Shown here one piece after another: positions 1-11,289 of a stretch of DNA of 64,000 nucleotides. The DNA lies in the NCBI GenBank assembly GCA_050084985.1, contig JBITNC010000001.1, forward strand, positions 17,174,001 through 17,238,000, given 5' to 3'. How positions within the stretch are numbered: position 1 is the stretch's first letter; the number at the start of each line of letters is the position of its first letter. Source of the stretch: Nageia nagi (taxonomy: Eukaryota > Pinophyta). The notes beneath the pieces are model-generated. The model was not told where the DNA came from, did no database searches, and was given only the letters and a program-made list of their open reading frames with translations. A program made the position numbers and the translations under genes.

Positions 1-1590
1 AGTCTAAATGAAATTAGTAAAAGTTGGATTATAGTTCAATATGTTAATTAAAGTTGTGATTGACACACCTCTTATAGTATCGATTTACGCAGGGAGGGAA
101 AATGAGATCAAATCATATACAAACACTTTCGATTTAACAAACATTGAAGACAAACTAAAGTAATATTAGGCATTATGTATCAATGACGCCTCTTAATAAG
201 GCTAGACTTGTATTGATCACTGGTTATAATTGGTAATGACCGGCAACCCATTTGTGGAACAGTGAACTAAGAATGCATGTGATGAGGTGTGCCAACTCTA
301 TTATACCTATAATACCGTCATCCTAAATAAATTGAAAACATGGTAAGCAATACCTGACTAGAAAAACGGAGCAAGTATTCAGCACCAAAAATGGTGGAGA
401 TCGCATCCCATGTATTCTTAATAAACATTCATTATTCCATTTTCATTTTCAATTGTTGCAGCATATCAAAAGCACCTCTTTAACAAGTTGAAATCATAGA
501 ACCTCATACTAATTACTCAAAAGCTACCAATATAGATAATACTCATGGGCCATAACCTTCACTCCAGACACGAGGGGTCTAGAATTTGAAACATAAGGAC
601 TTGAATATTTAAATAGTAAAGATCCTCAAGGTGGACTCACCTTTTGAAGAACAGGTATATTAACAATGTTGCTTTTAATAATCTACTTCGCTTTTCCTTT
701 AAAAAAAAGGATTGAAAGGTGATGCCAGTACAGTGTGCAAAGTATCACACTTGCTAAACGATGACCAATGGACTTACCACTAACAAAGATGCCAACAGTA
801 CACTTGGCGGTGTGGAGAATAGGATGGCGCAAACAATCTTCCGTATGAACCACAATGCCAGTCGAGTAAACATAAAGGACCTCAAAGCCTTAATCTCACT
901 GAAGAGAAACCTTGAAAACAGTTATTCTAATGGAAATTTAAACATTTGGAGTTGCAAGTGTTGTATGCAGTGAAAAATGCCAGCGACTCTACTACATATG
1001 AAAACTATATGAATGAGAGACCACATATGAAAAACACAGGGTGAACCTTAATTTTTTAAATTTCCATCAGAACAAACAAAATTGTCATCCAGACCATGGT
1101 TCCCAATCAGTGTGCAAACAGGAAACCAACGAAATGTCCAACAGTGAAAGATGCAAATTACATCATTGAAAAGCACAAGGGCAGAAAACAAGGCCAACAA
1201 TTATCAGCATGTATTCCATTAAGTACATAAACCAACACATCTTGTTTTAAATATGTTGATTATACTTGCAATATATTTTACATTGTACTAATTGGAAGAT
1301 TCTTGAATACAAAGTCTGAGCCAGATGTGCAAAGAGCACAATTTGTTTGTCATGCATCCGCTCAATACATAGAGCATTTGCACATCATGAAAAAAATTTA
1401 AAATTAGTCAGGCATCTATAATTTCACCAACAAATATTGCATGGCAACTTGGGCCCTAGAATACTTAATACACACCTTGCAGAGATGAAAAACACCGTTT
1501 TGGGGATGGAAATGGATTTTCCAATTCCAGTTTATATTGTGCCAAAAGCTATGAACATAAGGCTTGCGCCTTTACCAGAGTTGAAGACGT
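1..1590. other. 3' flank of the Ole e 1-like gene, no gene supported
   Basis: This stretch lies downstream of the minus-strand Ole e 1-like stop codon. I see no family match in any frame. Short open frames at 761-973 (+) and 1437-1640 (+) have no recognisable domain, and the second runs over the antisense of exon 2. The sequence is AT-rich, with no obvious tandem array and no LTR ends. Confidence 0.5.
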
Positions 1591-1873
1591 TCAAAGGCAG
1601 TACATGGGAGTCTTTACTGGCTGATAGGAAAATGTTCTAACCGTGTATGAATGGCCTGACGAGAGAGTATAAGAAAATTTTTTTGCAGAGTTGTTATTTC
1701 CAAGTACATTACAGTCTTGATCAATGCTGCTGATTGGCCTGGCCAAGCACATATCCCAACGGCTGCTTTCAGACATTGTCTCTGCTACAGTGAAGATCCC
1801 TTTTGAATTCGTAAATGCCTGATAGTTAAGAACCTCCCTGATATGGTCATACACAGTACAGCAACCTCGGCTC
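1591..1873 (-). CDS. Ole e 1-like secreted protein, exon 2 (C-terminal two thirds, one-base frameshift)
   Basis: This is the terminal exon of a pollen Ole e 1/extensin-like protein. The minus strand shows a T-rich tract ending TTGTAG at 1874, then an exon opening with codons for GAEVAVLC, exactly what follows FLEG at the end of exon 1 in this family. Downstream it carries the family block NYQAFTNSKGIFTVAE, then a WDMCLARPISS segment, a QDC cysteine, SYTLSSGHSYTVRTF, and PMYC just before TGA at 1593-1591. Together with exon 1 it supplies the six conserved cysteines (two in exon 1, four here). A run of three G at 1836-1838 (plus-strand coordinates) appears to lack one base, because the opening codons and the rest of the exon lie in different frames. 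The coding length is 449, one short of 450 (149 aa). The exon is therefore a pseudogene exon or contains a homopolymer sequencing error. Confidence 0.85.
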
Positions 1874-3179
1874 CTACAAGAGAAGAAATAAATACCAAAA
1901 TTGTTATGACTGAAACCATCAAATAAATACACGAATTTTGAAAGCAATTCATCAAGATACCTAGACATGTCTTATGTATACAACTTCAAAGGCTTGATCT
2001 CATTCAAGAAAAGAAAAGTCCCAAAAGCCAAAAAAGCATTTATAGCTGCACATCTAATTAGAAACTTGACGAGTACATAAATGTAAAAATCATTGATTGG
2101 AAAACCACAACAGCTAAGGTTGCTGCCATTTTAGACATAAACATCAGATTCTCCACAGCATATCAGGAAAAGATAAATCTTATGACAGTAAAACAAATGA
2201 CGATCGAGTAATCCAAATACTCATTTACAACCAAAACAAAAAACAACAAATAGCACAATTAAACAAATTATTGAATAGCTTAAAGCCAATTGTATCATAT
2301 AAATCCTCCACTTTTATTTCATAAAAACTAAAGACTTGTATCAGGGTAATTTTATAGCATTAAATGGTTGTCCCAAGTGTTAGTGGACAAATGAATATTA
2401 ATAAGTTTACAAATTAAGAACCACGAACTAAGGCAAATAATTTTTATGAATATACGCATTACTCTATGCAAAATTTGATAGATGTATTACTTCGATGAAT
2501 TCTATATAGAACCTGGATATTAGTCAAGTAATGGACAGAAATTGACTAAAATTTAAGCAATCAAGTGATGTCTCCTGCTCAAATGTATTTGGTGAATACA
2601 TTATAGAATTATAAACTTTGTCAATCATTTGACACAAAATGAGTTGCTCTTAATTGTGGATATGAATATGTAAAAGGAAAAAGATGCTCTGAAAACTTCT
2701 TGCTAATTCAATAGCACCATTTGCTTCCAATTGAGCTACGAAGTCAATTTCGTAATTTACAGATCAAACTTGCTCTCATGAGAAGACCAGATTTGAAAAC
2801 CATTTGATCATTGCAAGTATGAAGCAAAGAGATTAGGATTCAAGCTAAGCATGAAAATAAGTTGTTAGATCCCAATTTCATTGTGATTTTGATGCATTAA
2901 GGCTCTGCAAACCAAACCTATGGACTATGAAAGACTGGTAAAATCTTGAAAAATCATGGTATAAATTTGGGCCAACTTATTCAAGGTAACACGAGAAGTT
3001 CCCTTCTTGCAAGAGGATCTTCTACACGTATAAGCATATTGGCCAAGTTATGACGATGATCTGTGAGGGTTCCATGTTGATACACATCCAATCCATTCAA
3101 ATCACCTGCACAGAGTGTGGTTCTATACCTGTGAATTTCCAGATCAATATTTTAGTCGAACTGACAATTGACTAAAGTG

Positions 3180-3480
3180 TTATCTAACAACAATCCATTC
3201 GTCCCACTACTAGTGATCAATGATGATGGCTAGCAACAACATATCCGTTATGATGATGGCATCTGGCAACAACCCATCTACGTCATGACTAATGCATGAG
3301 AATGATGGAGTCTAATGATGACCCACTCACCCAATGACTTTTGCTAATAATGGTATTTAACAACCTATCCCTACAACAAATATTGGACACTAACACTTCC
3401 AACTGATGATGATGAACCTTACCTTTGGTAATTACCTTTATTCGCCTAGCAACAATAATATACTCACTCCACTCAATCCC
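3180..3480. repeat. Degenerate short repeat of GATGATGGC / CAACAACCCAT motifs
   Basis: Variants of GATGATGGC-(x)-AGCAACAAC-(x)-CAT recur several times with irregular spacing (for example near 3216, 3250 and 3300), interleaved with CCATTC/CCCACT blocks. It looks like a decayed minisatellite next to the left end of the gypsy insertion. No coding potential is seen. Confidence 0.4.
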
Positions 3481-3540
3481 GATGCCTCACAATGGCCATT
3501 ATTAATTCTGGTATCATCGTCTCATCAGTGTCCAGACTTA

Positions 3541-4111
3541 TGATGCAGGAGCATCCGGGTGTGTGGGCAATCTACTATTACTCAAAAAAAAAGGGAGTGC
3601 AACTGGATTATACTGGTAGATCATTTTGTTAAGTTTGAGGCTGAAATAAAAATGCCTATAACTGCACCAGGAACTGGAGAAAATTTGAGGACATAGTACA
3701 AACACTCTTCAAGTTCGCATGGCACGCCAATTCCTAATTGTGTGTCTCAATTGTTGCATGTCAATTTGGAGTTTTAATTGAATTTTATAAATTATGGGTT
3801 AAGAGTTTTTTATTTTGAGCTAGCGCATCTTATTTTTAAGAGGAATATTAAATCATTTTCCAGTTATTTTTTATGTAATCATCATAGTTTAGCAAATTCT
3901 GAGTTGAATGTAAGTAGTTGAAGCAAACTCAATTTAAAAGATTGTGTAATGCAGGCCAATCAAGAGTTTACCCCGTTGCATAGAATAATCAATCTGGAAT
4001 GAGCAGAACAAACCACAATTGATTACGATTGGAATTATCCTAGTTTGATATTGTTATTTGAGATTGTACGGGCTACTAGGTTGATTGGACACACCTACCT
4101 AGACTGCATCT
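3541..4111 (+). repeat. 5' LTR of the gypsy element
   Basis: The LTR starts TGATGCAGGAGCATCCGGGTG and ends AGACTGCATC(T), matching 11963-12506 throughout with many substitutions and small indels. The divergence visible by eye indicates an old insertion. Confidence 0.85.
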
Positions 4112-4113
4112 AT

Positions 4114-4125
4114 TGGTATCAAAGC
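4114..4125 (+). other. Primer-binding site (tRNA-iMet type)
   Basis: TGGTATCAAAGC lies two bases after the LTR. It differs at one position from the standard plant initiator-Met primer site TGGTATCAGAGC. Confidence 0.75.
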
Positions 4126-4204
4126 AGGTAGCACCAGTGCTGAAAACACTACAGGAACTTGACATAGCACACAGAGGATGGCCGCAAGCACCTAGAAGTT
4201 GACA

Positions 4205-5523
4205 TCTCTGCTAGGTGACTTTGAAGAAATTTTTTCTCCAATTGTTAAGATTACTTCAATTAGGACTATCTTGAGTATAGTGGCAGTAGAGGACTCACAT
4301 CTTGAGCATTTAGATGTAAGACAGCTTTTCTCCATGGTGATTTGGAAGAGGAGATTTACATGCATCAATTAGAAGTTTATGAAGTCAAGGGTGAGGAGAA
4401 ACTTGTTTGCAGGTTGAAGAAGTGCTTGTATGGCCTCAAGCAAGCTCCAAGGCAATGGTATCTGAAATTTGATCGTTTTATGACGGAACAAGGTTATATG
4501 AGATGTCATTCAGACCATTGTGTTTATTTCAAGAAAACAGACAATGTTAATTATATTATCTTGTTGTTGTATGTAGATGATATGCTTGTTGCAGGATATA
4601 GATGTGCTCAAAAGAAAGTTAGCAAGTTCTTTTGCAATGAAGGATTTGGGAGAAGCAAAGAAAATCCTTGGCATGAGAATTACCAAAGACCAGCAAAATC
4701 ACAAGTTGATGTTGTCTCAAAGTGAGTACATTGAGAAGATGTTGAAAAGGTTCAATATAAAGGATGAAAAACCGTAAGTACATCTTTTGCCAAACACTTC
4801 AAACCAATCAAGGAGATGTGTCCCAAGATACAGGTGCAGATAGATCACTTGGCAAAAGTTCTTTATGCATCTGCGGTTGATAGTTTGATGTATGCTATGG
4901 TTTGTACAAGACCAGATATTGCCCATGTAGGGGGTGTTGTAAGCAAGATTATGAACAACCCAGGTAAACAACATTGGGAAGCAATGAAGTGGATTCTCAG
5001 GTATTTGAGAGGTGCAACTACTCATGCTTTATGTTTTGGAGGTTCTAACACTGATTTGCAAGGATATGTTGATTCAAACATGGCAAAAGATATTGATGGT
5101 GGGAGAAGCACAGCAGGTTATATTTCTACTGTAGATGTAACAACAGTAAGTTGGATTTCAAATCTACAACAGGTTATTGCTCTTTCAACAACGGAAGTAG
5201 AGTATGTTGCTGCTACAAAGGCTAGCAAGGAAATCATTTGGTTACAAAGATTGATGAAGGAATTGGGAAAGGAGCAGAGGACAACAAATTGTGTTGTGAT
5301 AGTCAGAGTGTTTTCATTTTGCAAAGAACTCAACCTTTCATTCAAGAACAAAAAATATTTAGATTAGGTACCACTTCATACGATCAGTATTGGAAGTTGG
5401 GCAATTGAAGCTGGAAAAGATACAAACTAGCCAAAATCCTATAGATGTGTTGACAAAGGCGGTAACCAGGGAGAAAATATGTAATGTCCTCAAATTTTGA
5501 GTCCCACTATCCAATATGTTTAA
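4205..5523 (+). pseudogene. Ty1/copia pol fragment (RT-RNase H), 5' truncated
   Basis: This begins inside reverse transcriptase (EEIFSPIVK... IRTILSIVA...) and runs to the pol end just before an LTR. The RT shows LEEEIYMHQ, LKKCLYGLKQAPRQWY and the catalytic LLLYVDDMLVAG near 4562-4590. RNase H shows YVDSNMA (catalytic D), GGRSTAGYIS and ALSTTEVEYVAA (catalytic E) between about 5065 and 5215. One base is missing near 4319, so the GD...EEEIYMH part shifts frame, and at least two more shifts occur near 4590-4660 and 5290-5310. Gag, protease and integrase are absent. It replaces the gypsy gag-RT region, so the insertion was accompanied by deletion or recombination. Confidence 0.9.
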
Positions 5524-6449
5524 TGTTGGGATTTTGGTTAATAAAATCAAAATGGGACATTCTATCTTATTTATATATAGGCAAACTTTGTTTTAAATAA
5601 AGTATATTTGGGAGTTAGTAAGTATTTTGAAGTGTTTTAAAAAAAGATTAGGTATTATAATATATCATTAGCATTAGTGATTTATTTAGCATGTGACTAA
5701 ACTATCTTTCAAGTTATTGTGGATCCCTATTGGCAATCTAAGGGTGGAGAATTGTTCTCCAAAGCGGAACGTTGGATTAGCAAGTGCCCTTGTGCAATCC
5801 TAATGTGGTGCATTGGGTTTTTATGAGAAACAACTTGTCATTTGGAGCATCTCTTGTGAACTTCAAACCCTAAAGTGATTGCTTCAGCAGGACACAAATT
5901 CCTTCTACAGAAGAACGATTGTAGAAGTGCAATCCAGTGAGGAAGGCCAGCCTCATTGGGTAGGATTCAAGGAAGACAAGCCTTGGATTCCATCAGTGAA
6001 TATTTCAGAATTTACACGAGTGTTTTCAGTGGTTTTCCATTCCAAATATGAAGAGAAAAAAACCTAGTTTGTGATACAGCAGTGATTTCAGATGTTTATA
6101 GACATTTAGACAAGTTGCATCAGCAGAAATTTTCCAAGGTAGTTCGTTTAATTTTTGGGCATTTTGTGATCGTATTTATTGCCCAAGGTAGGACATCCAT
6201 CCCTAGGAGGGTTGAATAAAAACTATCGTTTGTTTTTGAGATACCCTTTTGCTTATAGATCTCATTTCCACTTTTGTAAAATTTTACTAAAATTTATAGT
6301 GTTTTCAAAAAAAAAATTGATTTTTTTTTTTCATGAGATCTGCCTATTTTTCAATAGTGCAAATTGTTGTGAAATTTCTTATTTATATTTGCAAAAGAAA
6401 AACAAATTTTAGCAAGATTTATCACAAATTAAGCTTTTGCTCAATTCTA
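5524..6449 (+). repeat. Copia LTR adjoining the 4205-5523 pol fragment
   Basis: The LTR starts TGTTGGGATTTTGG just after the pol end and has TTATATATAG-type TATA sequence near 5570. The right end is uncertain. I place it before TTGGTCTTGAACC (6450-6462), which resembles a decayed TTGGTATCAGAGCC primer site. A plausible gag start follows at 6494 (ATGGCTGGAGGAG, MAGGVSTNQ). The order pol-LTR-primer site-gag start is what a one-LTR circle or unequal recombination would give. Confidence 0.5.
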
Positions 6450-6528
6450 TTGGTCTTGAACCATGAACATAAGAGGTGAGAAGTATTAAGTCCATGGCTG
6501 GAGGAGTTTCAACAAATCAATCTCCAAT

Positions 6529-7154
6529 TGTTTATTTTGGTGCCTGATTATTTGGCTAAGTATAAAAAACAACTCTCTGTTCCATAATTGGTATGCATAG
6601 GTCCGATTAGAAGAGCTAGTCAATTGGCTAGTGACCGATCGGCCTTAATCAATCGACCGGTCGTACCTGGTCGACTTGATAGTGATTGATCCGATAACCC
6701 AATCGATATGATGGTGACTGATTGCAAACGAAAGGCATAAGTGTTCTATTTTAAGTCTTTCATCTTGGCCTTAGGTAAAATTAGATTTGAGATCTAATGG
6801 TTGCATGTAATGGCACTTTCCATATATTATAATCCCTCCAATAGAGAGGTAGAGAAGGTGAAAATAGGAAAATTTTATGAGAGAATTTGTAAGAGATAAT
6901 GTTGTGAGATATTGAGAGAAAATCTTTTAAAATCGAAGAGGAAAGTACAACAGTATGGTTGTAGGTTTGTTCCCTTTGCGGCTTGGACTGATATAATACC
7001 AAGGTCTGAACATTTCTCTGTGGATGTAGCCCACATCAGGTGAGCCACGTTATATATTTGTTTCTCTTGTTTGTGTGTTTTTCTTGATGATACTTTTGCG
7101 ATTCATGCTATAAGTTGAATTGCTCCACATTATTTTATATAGTAGATCCTAACA
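6529..7154 (+). repeat. Second copia LTR, truncating the gag start
   Basis: The segment starts TGTTTATTTTGGTGCC and ends TAGATCCTAACA. It matches the minus-strand LTR at 39656-40296 (shared GCCT(A/G)ATTATTT, AGTAT(A/G)AAAAA, GCATAGG). Near its 3' side it contains GTGGATGTAGCCCACATCAGG, the conserved start-of-R motif of plant copia LTRs. No matching flanking 5-mers are visible, so it may be a recombined rather than a cleanly inserted LTR. Confidence 0.55.
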
Positions 7155-7165
7155 ATCGTCACGCT

Positions 7166-8198
7166 TAGAGTTGATTAATAGCCAAGGTAAATTGAACGGA
7201 AGGCATATGAAATGGGTAGAATTTCTTCAAAAATATTCATTTGTTTTGAAGTATAGGAGTGGTAGCCCAAATCAGGTAGCCAAAGCAATTACTAGAAGAT
7301 GTTTATTCCTGAATGGGATGAGAATTGAGGCTGTTGGTTTTGATTCTATGAGAGCTGTATGCATATGCTCTAGACTTGAAGGAGATTTGGCCAGCTTGTA
7401 TGAACCCAATTGAGAGAGATATGACTTCATGGGTAGACCATTTCATTCAAGGAGGAGTATTGTTCAAGGGGCAACGATTTTGCTACAACATGATTGATTT
7501 GAGGGAGAATTTAGTGAAAGAGAAGAATAGTGAAGGTCTAGGTGAACACTTTGGAATGGATAAAATATTGGGACAGCTTCGTGATAGTTACTATTGGTCG
7601 AAAATGAGTGCAAATGTAAAAAAATATATGCAGAATAGCAAAGTTAGTTAACATGTTGAAGGACAAAGGAAAAAAAACACTAGTTTATATCAGCCATCAC
7701 CAATACCGAAGAGACTTTGAGAAGATGTGAGCATGGATTTCATCTCGGGTTGCCAAGAACTCAAAGAATTAGTAGCTTTTTTTTGTTGTTGCTGATAGAT
7801 TTTCAAACATGGCACATTTCATACCTTGCAAAAAGATCAATAATACCACTCATATTGCTACATTGTTCTTTAAATAAGTGATAAGATTGCATGGATTGCC
7901 AAAAAGCATTGTCTTGGATAAAGATACCAAATTTGTAGGCCATTTTTAGCGAACTTTGTGGAAGAAATTGGATACTAAGTTCAGTTTTAGTTCAACCTAT
8001 CATTCATAAACTGATGGGCAAATATAGATTGTCAATAGATATCTCAGAAACTTGTTGAGATGTTTCGTTGGAAAGAAGCCAAATCTATGGGATACTACAT
8101 TGACACAAGCAGAATTTGCGTATAGAAACTTGGTTAATAGGAGTACAACAAAAATTACTTCATAAATAGTGTAAAGATTCAATTCTAGATGGTTGGAT
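7166..8198 (+). pseudogene. Ty3/gypsy RNase H end and integrase N-terminal and core part
   Basis: The frame resumes with the RNase H tail (INSQGKLNGRHMKWVEFLQ ... GSPNQVAKAITRR) and continues into integrase. The zinc-binding region (GLGEHFGMDK ... LRDSYYWSKMSANVKKYM) has lost its cysteines. Core traces include MDFISG (first catalytic D), an Asp-containing LDKDTKFVGHF block, and DGQI-stop-IVNR, where a stop sits at the position expected for the catalytic Glu. SWDTTL-like sequence and EFAYRNLVNRST close the block. Stops and frameshifts are frequent. The reading is cut at 8203 by the next insertion and resumes at 11290. Confidence 0.85.
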
Positions 8199-8203
8199 GA
8201 ATT

Positions 8204-8442
8204 TGAAGAGAATATTGAAAAACAATATTCAAGCCCAAGAAAATAGACATGCAAAGTATCATAAAGAAATTGGAAAGAAGCTCAAAGATCTAATTAATTA
8301 TTTCATGAGAGGTACCTTGCATAAATAGAAAGGAACTACAATATTCCTCATGAGAGAGAGATAACTCCAAATATAGCAATAAAATAATATTTAGAAAATA
8401 AATATCATAAATACCTAATAACAACTTAAGATATACACTAAC
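8204..8442 (-). repeat. 3' LTR (element strand) of the LARD-like element, internally deleted
   Basis: It aligns with 10979-11288 from TGAAGAGAATATTGAAAA through ACTAACA but lacks the stretch corresponding to about 11108-11190. Confidence 0.8.
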
Positions 8443-9386
8443 AACCCCCTTAAGTGATACTAGGAGGTATTGAAGATACAAAGCCAAAAAAAAATGGCAT
8501 ATCCACAAATATGAATCTCGATAAGAAGGCCTGATCAGGTACTCAAGTACAATATGTATCCATAAAACTCTATAGGAAAGATGATGAAAAACCACATGGA
8601 AAAAAACCATCTACGACGAGAGAAAGAAGAATAAGATAGAAGAAGGATCAATATCCCCCATGAATAACTTCCATCAAGAGGACCCCTACAAAGGATCCAT
8701 GTGATATCCCCAAATTAGATAGATACCTTGTCGTCAGGAAGAACGAGGCTAGGAGGCGTACATCAAAAATCTTCCCATTCCATGAAGGTATTAGAATGAG
8801 GGAACAACATGAAATCTAGTATGTGTGATGATGAATAAAGTTGCAAACCATGTCAAGGTGAAGAAGTCGCCAACAAACCAAAAAGTGTAGAGTCAAAAGA
8901 CTCAATGTCCTGCTACACAAGGAAAATAACAATTGAGGCAACAAGAGAAGGCAAGGAAGCCTCAAAATAGTCTTTAGGATCTCCTAAAGAGAGTCTAACC
9001 GAAGATACCTATGAGAAAGTCTTACAAGACTCCTGATGGAAAACAAAGGAAGCAAGAGAAAGTTCCAAGGCAACACGAGTAGGACAAGGTAGCTCAACAA
9101 AACAAGAAAGGCTCACCATATTAAAGTCCTCAAAATATGAAGGAACGTCAAACAAGGATGTAAACTCCTCATGAAGGTCAACAACATCCAAACTATGTGA
9201 CTCAATGAAAAGAGAAAAAACTTTATCCAAATGTCCTTATCAAGTGTGGATAAGGAAAGATGATCCAATTTGGAGACTCCAAGGTCTTTGAAGCAGTATT
9301 AGTATCTTGCAATAAAACGTCTACAATTGGTGTACCAACCTCATCCTCATCCAAAGCATCCTCATGCATCACAAGATAATATATCC

Positions 9387-10027
9387 TCAAAGTGCACAAA
9401 GAATGGAAAAGTTTGTGTGAAGAGATGACAACAAATCTGAGTTAACAGGTGGAAAAATATCATCATAAACAATGTTAGTGGGGTGTCTAAGAATAGCGCA
9501 CCCATAACATGATTTAGGGTACCAAAAATGCCACTCACATGTGTTAGGGCAAAGCATAGGAGCAAAACCTAGAAGATATGGCAAAAGATCAATTGAGTAC
9601 AAATGCTCAACAAGACTATCTTGCCAAGAAAGATATGAATCATGATCAATACATGGAGTGATGGGAAGTGCTGAAACATCCATCATACTGACTTGTAAAG
9701 ACACCAATGTAGTCGTCAAACTATGAAAAAGTCACCATAGGAAGCCCCCCCTAAACCAAAGTGTCTCACAAGAAGAAGAGTGAGAAGATAGGATGGAGTA
9801 AGAAACACCACGATTGCAAGGATAGTCCATTTCAAAGGGCTTCGCAAGTGTGGTCTCCACCTGAAAACATAATGGGCTGATAACAAGGTCCAAAAAGTGT
9901 AAACAAACAGTCGATCAAAGGGAAATGGTACTTTATAAGTGTAGTCTGAATGATCTATCGAAAACTCCCAAAAGATGCCTTTATAAAATAGGGTTCCTCC
10001 AATCAAGTCCATGTCAAAAGTGCTCAT
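9387..10027 (-). other. Two overlapping unknown reading frames inside the LARD-like element
   Basis: Frames of 103 aa (10027-9716) and 110 aa (9719-9387) overlap by four bases on the element strand. The first is rich in aromatic and hydrophobic residues with one possible membrane segment. The second has several cysteines (LCPNTCEW, CYGCAI). Neither resembles gag, protease, RT or integrase. They could be a shifted single frame, a captured host fragment or chance. I cannot assign a function. Confidence 0.25.
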
Positions 10028-10978
10028 AGCCTACTTCACAACCCAAAAAACAATAGCTTAAACGGAGTCCAACTGCCCAAGATATCGAATTAATTTGATT
10101 GAGGGCAAAAATTTAATTTGAGCCCCAAACTATAGAAAATTTAATTCAATTAAAAACTATCAATTTAATTAAATTTTTAAATAGTAGATCTTCAAACTCA
10201 AATTTCGGGGCAGACGATGAAGGGGAATGGTGCCTTCCAGCTACTTGTTTTGAATGGGACGAAATGAAGAATCTGAATTTGCTAACAGAATAATGATTTG
10301 TCTTTTGATTCTCTGATTGTAGCCAAAAACAATTAGGAAAACTGTTAAAAATTAAATAAACAATCAACAAAAAAAAATGTCCAATCAGCAAATCAGGCCA
10401 AGAGGGATGCCTAGTCAGTAGAATGTGGGTCCCACAACAATTTGATGTGATTAGGGCTGAATGACATCAGAAGGGCCCACGTGGAAGATTTGACCAGCCA
10501 CAAGGAACACATTAGGCTCATTCATCCACACATCAATCGCATCGAACTTAAATTTGAGTCATCCACACACAAGTTTCTACAAGACAAACTATCCCATGTG
10601 AGTCAATTGCAAAAAAAGGGAGGATGTTTATGAGAGGCCAGGAAATGAAAGCAACGGAGAAGACATGAAAAGGATTTGCAACATCACAAAGTTCCTAGTA
10701 ACCGTCGAGTAACCTCCAAAAGCCGCTAGAGCCAAGTAATGGCCCCCGATCACTCATTTTGTCTCCAAATCACGGTTACCCATGAGTAATCGCCACTTAC
10801 TTGTGGATTTTCGAACCACGGATCAAACCACCTTTCCAAGTCTAAAACAAAGAGATCTGAATACAAAATGGCAGATCCAAAAAAATCATATCTGAAAATG
10901 AAAATTGAACTAGATCAAAAATTAACTTCAGAAGATTTCTTGAGTGCTTGCAAAAAATTCTATCCGGCTTTGGTGCCA

Positions 10979-11288
10979 TGAAGAGAATATTGAAAAGCAA
11001 TATTCAAGCCCAAGAAAATAGACATGCAAAGCATCTCAAAGAAATGGGAAAAAAACTCAAAGAACTCATTAATTATTCCATGAGAAGGATCTTGCATAAA
11101 TAGCAAGGAAGTACAATATGAGCCATTGGATCATAACAAACCAAATGGATCTCATCCACACATAACTAGGAGGTTACCAACCTCATGCAAAAGAGATAAC
11201 TCCGAAAATAGTAATAAGATAATATCTAGAAAATAAATATCCTAAATATCCTAGATACCTAGTAACAACTTAAAGATATACTCTAACA
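10979..11288 (-). repeat. 5' LTR (element strand) of the LARD-like element
   Basis: This is the full-length copy of the repeat. On the minus strand it begins TGTTAGAGTATATCTTTAAG and ends CTTCA, next to the primer-site-like sequence. Confidence 0.8.
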
Positions 11289-11289
11289 A

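Larger units (their letters stand above)
8204..11288 (-). mobile_element. Non-autonomous LTR element (LARD-like) nested in the gypsy integrase
   Basis: Direct repeats 8204-8442 and 10979-11288 flank a ~2.5 kb interior. On the minus strand the element starts TGTTAGAGTATATC and ends CTTCA. Its primer-site-like TGGCACCAAAGCCGG (10980 downward) overlaps or abuts the LTR end and resembles TGGTATCAGAGCCGG. A polypurine tract AAGGGGG precedes the 3' LTR. The flanks GAATT (8199-8203) and AAATT (11289-11293) form a near-perfect 5-bp target duplication, and the gypsy integrase continues on the far side. The left LTR lacks ~70 bp present in the right one. No gag or pol motif is visible inside, so it must have moved with proteins supplied in trans. 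Confidence 0.8.

Noticed and set aside
1437-1640. Plus-strand 67-aa frame overlapping exon 2 antisense
   Set aside because: The minus-strand Ole e 1-like exon explains the overlapping bases. The plus-strand product has no family match.
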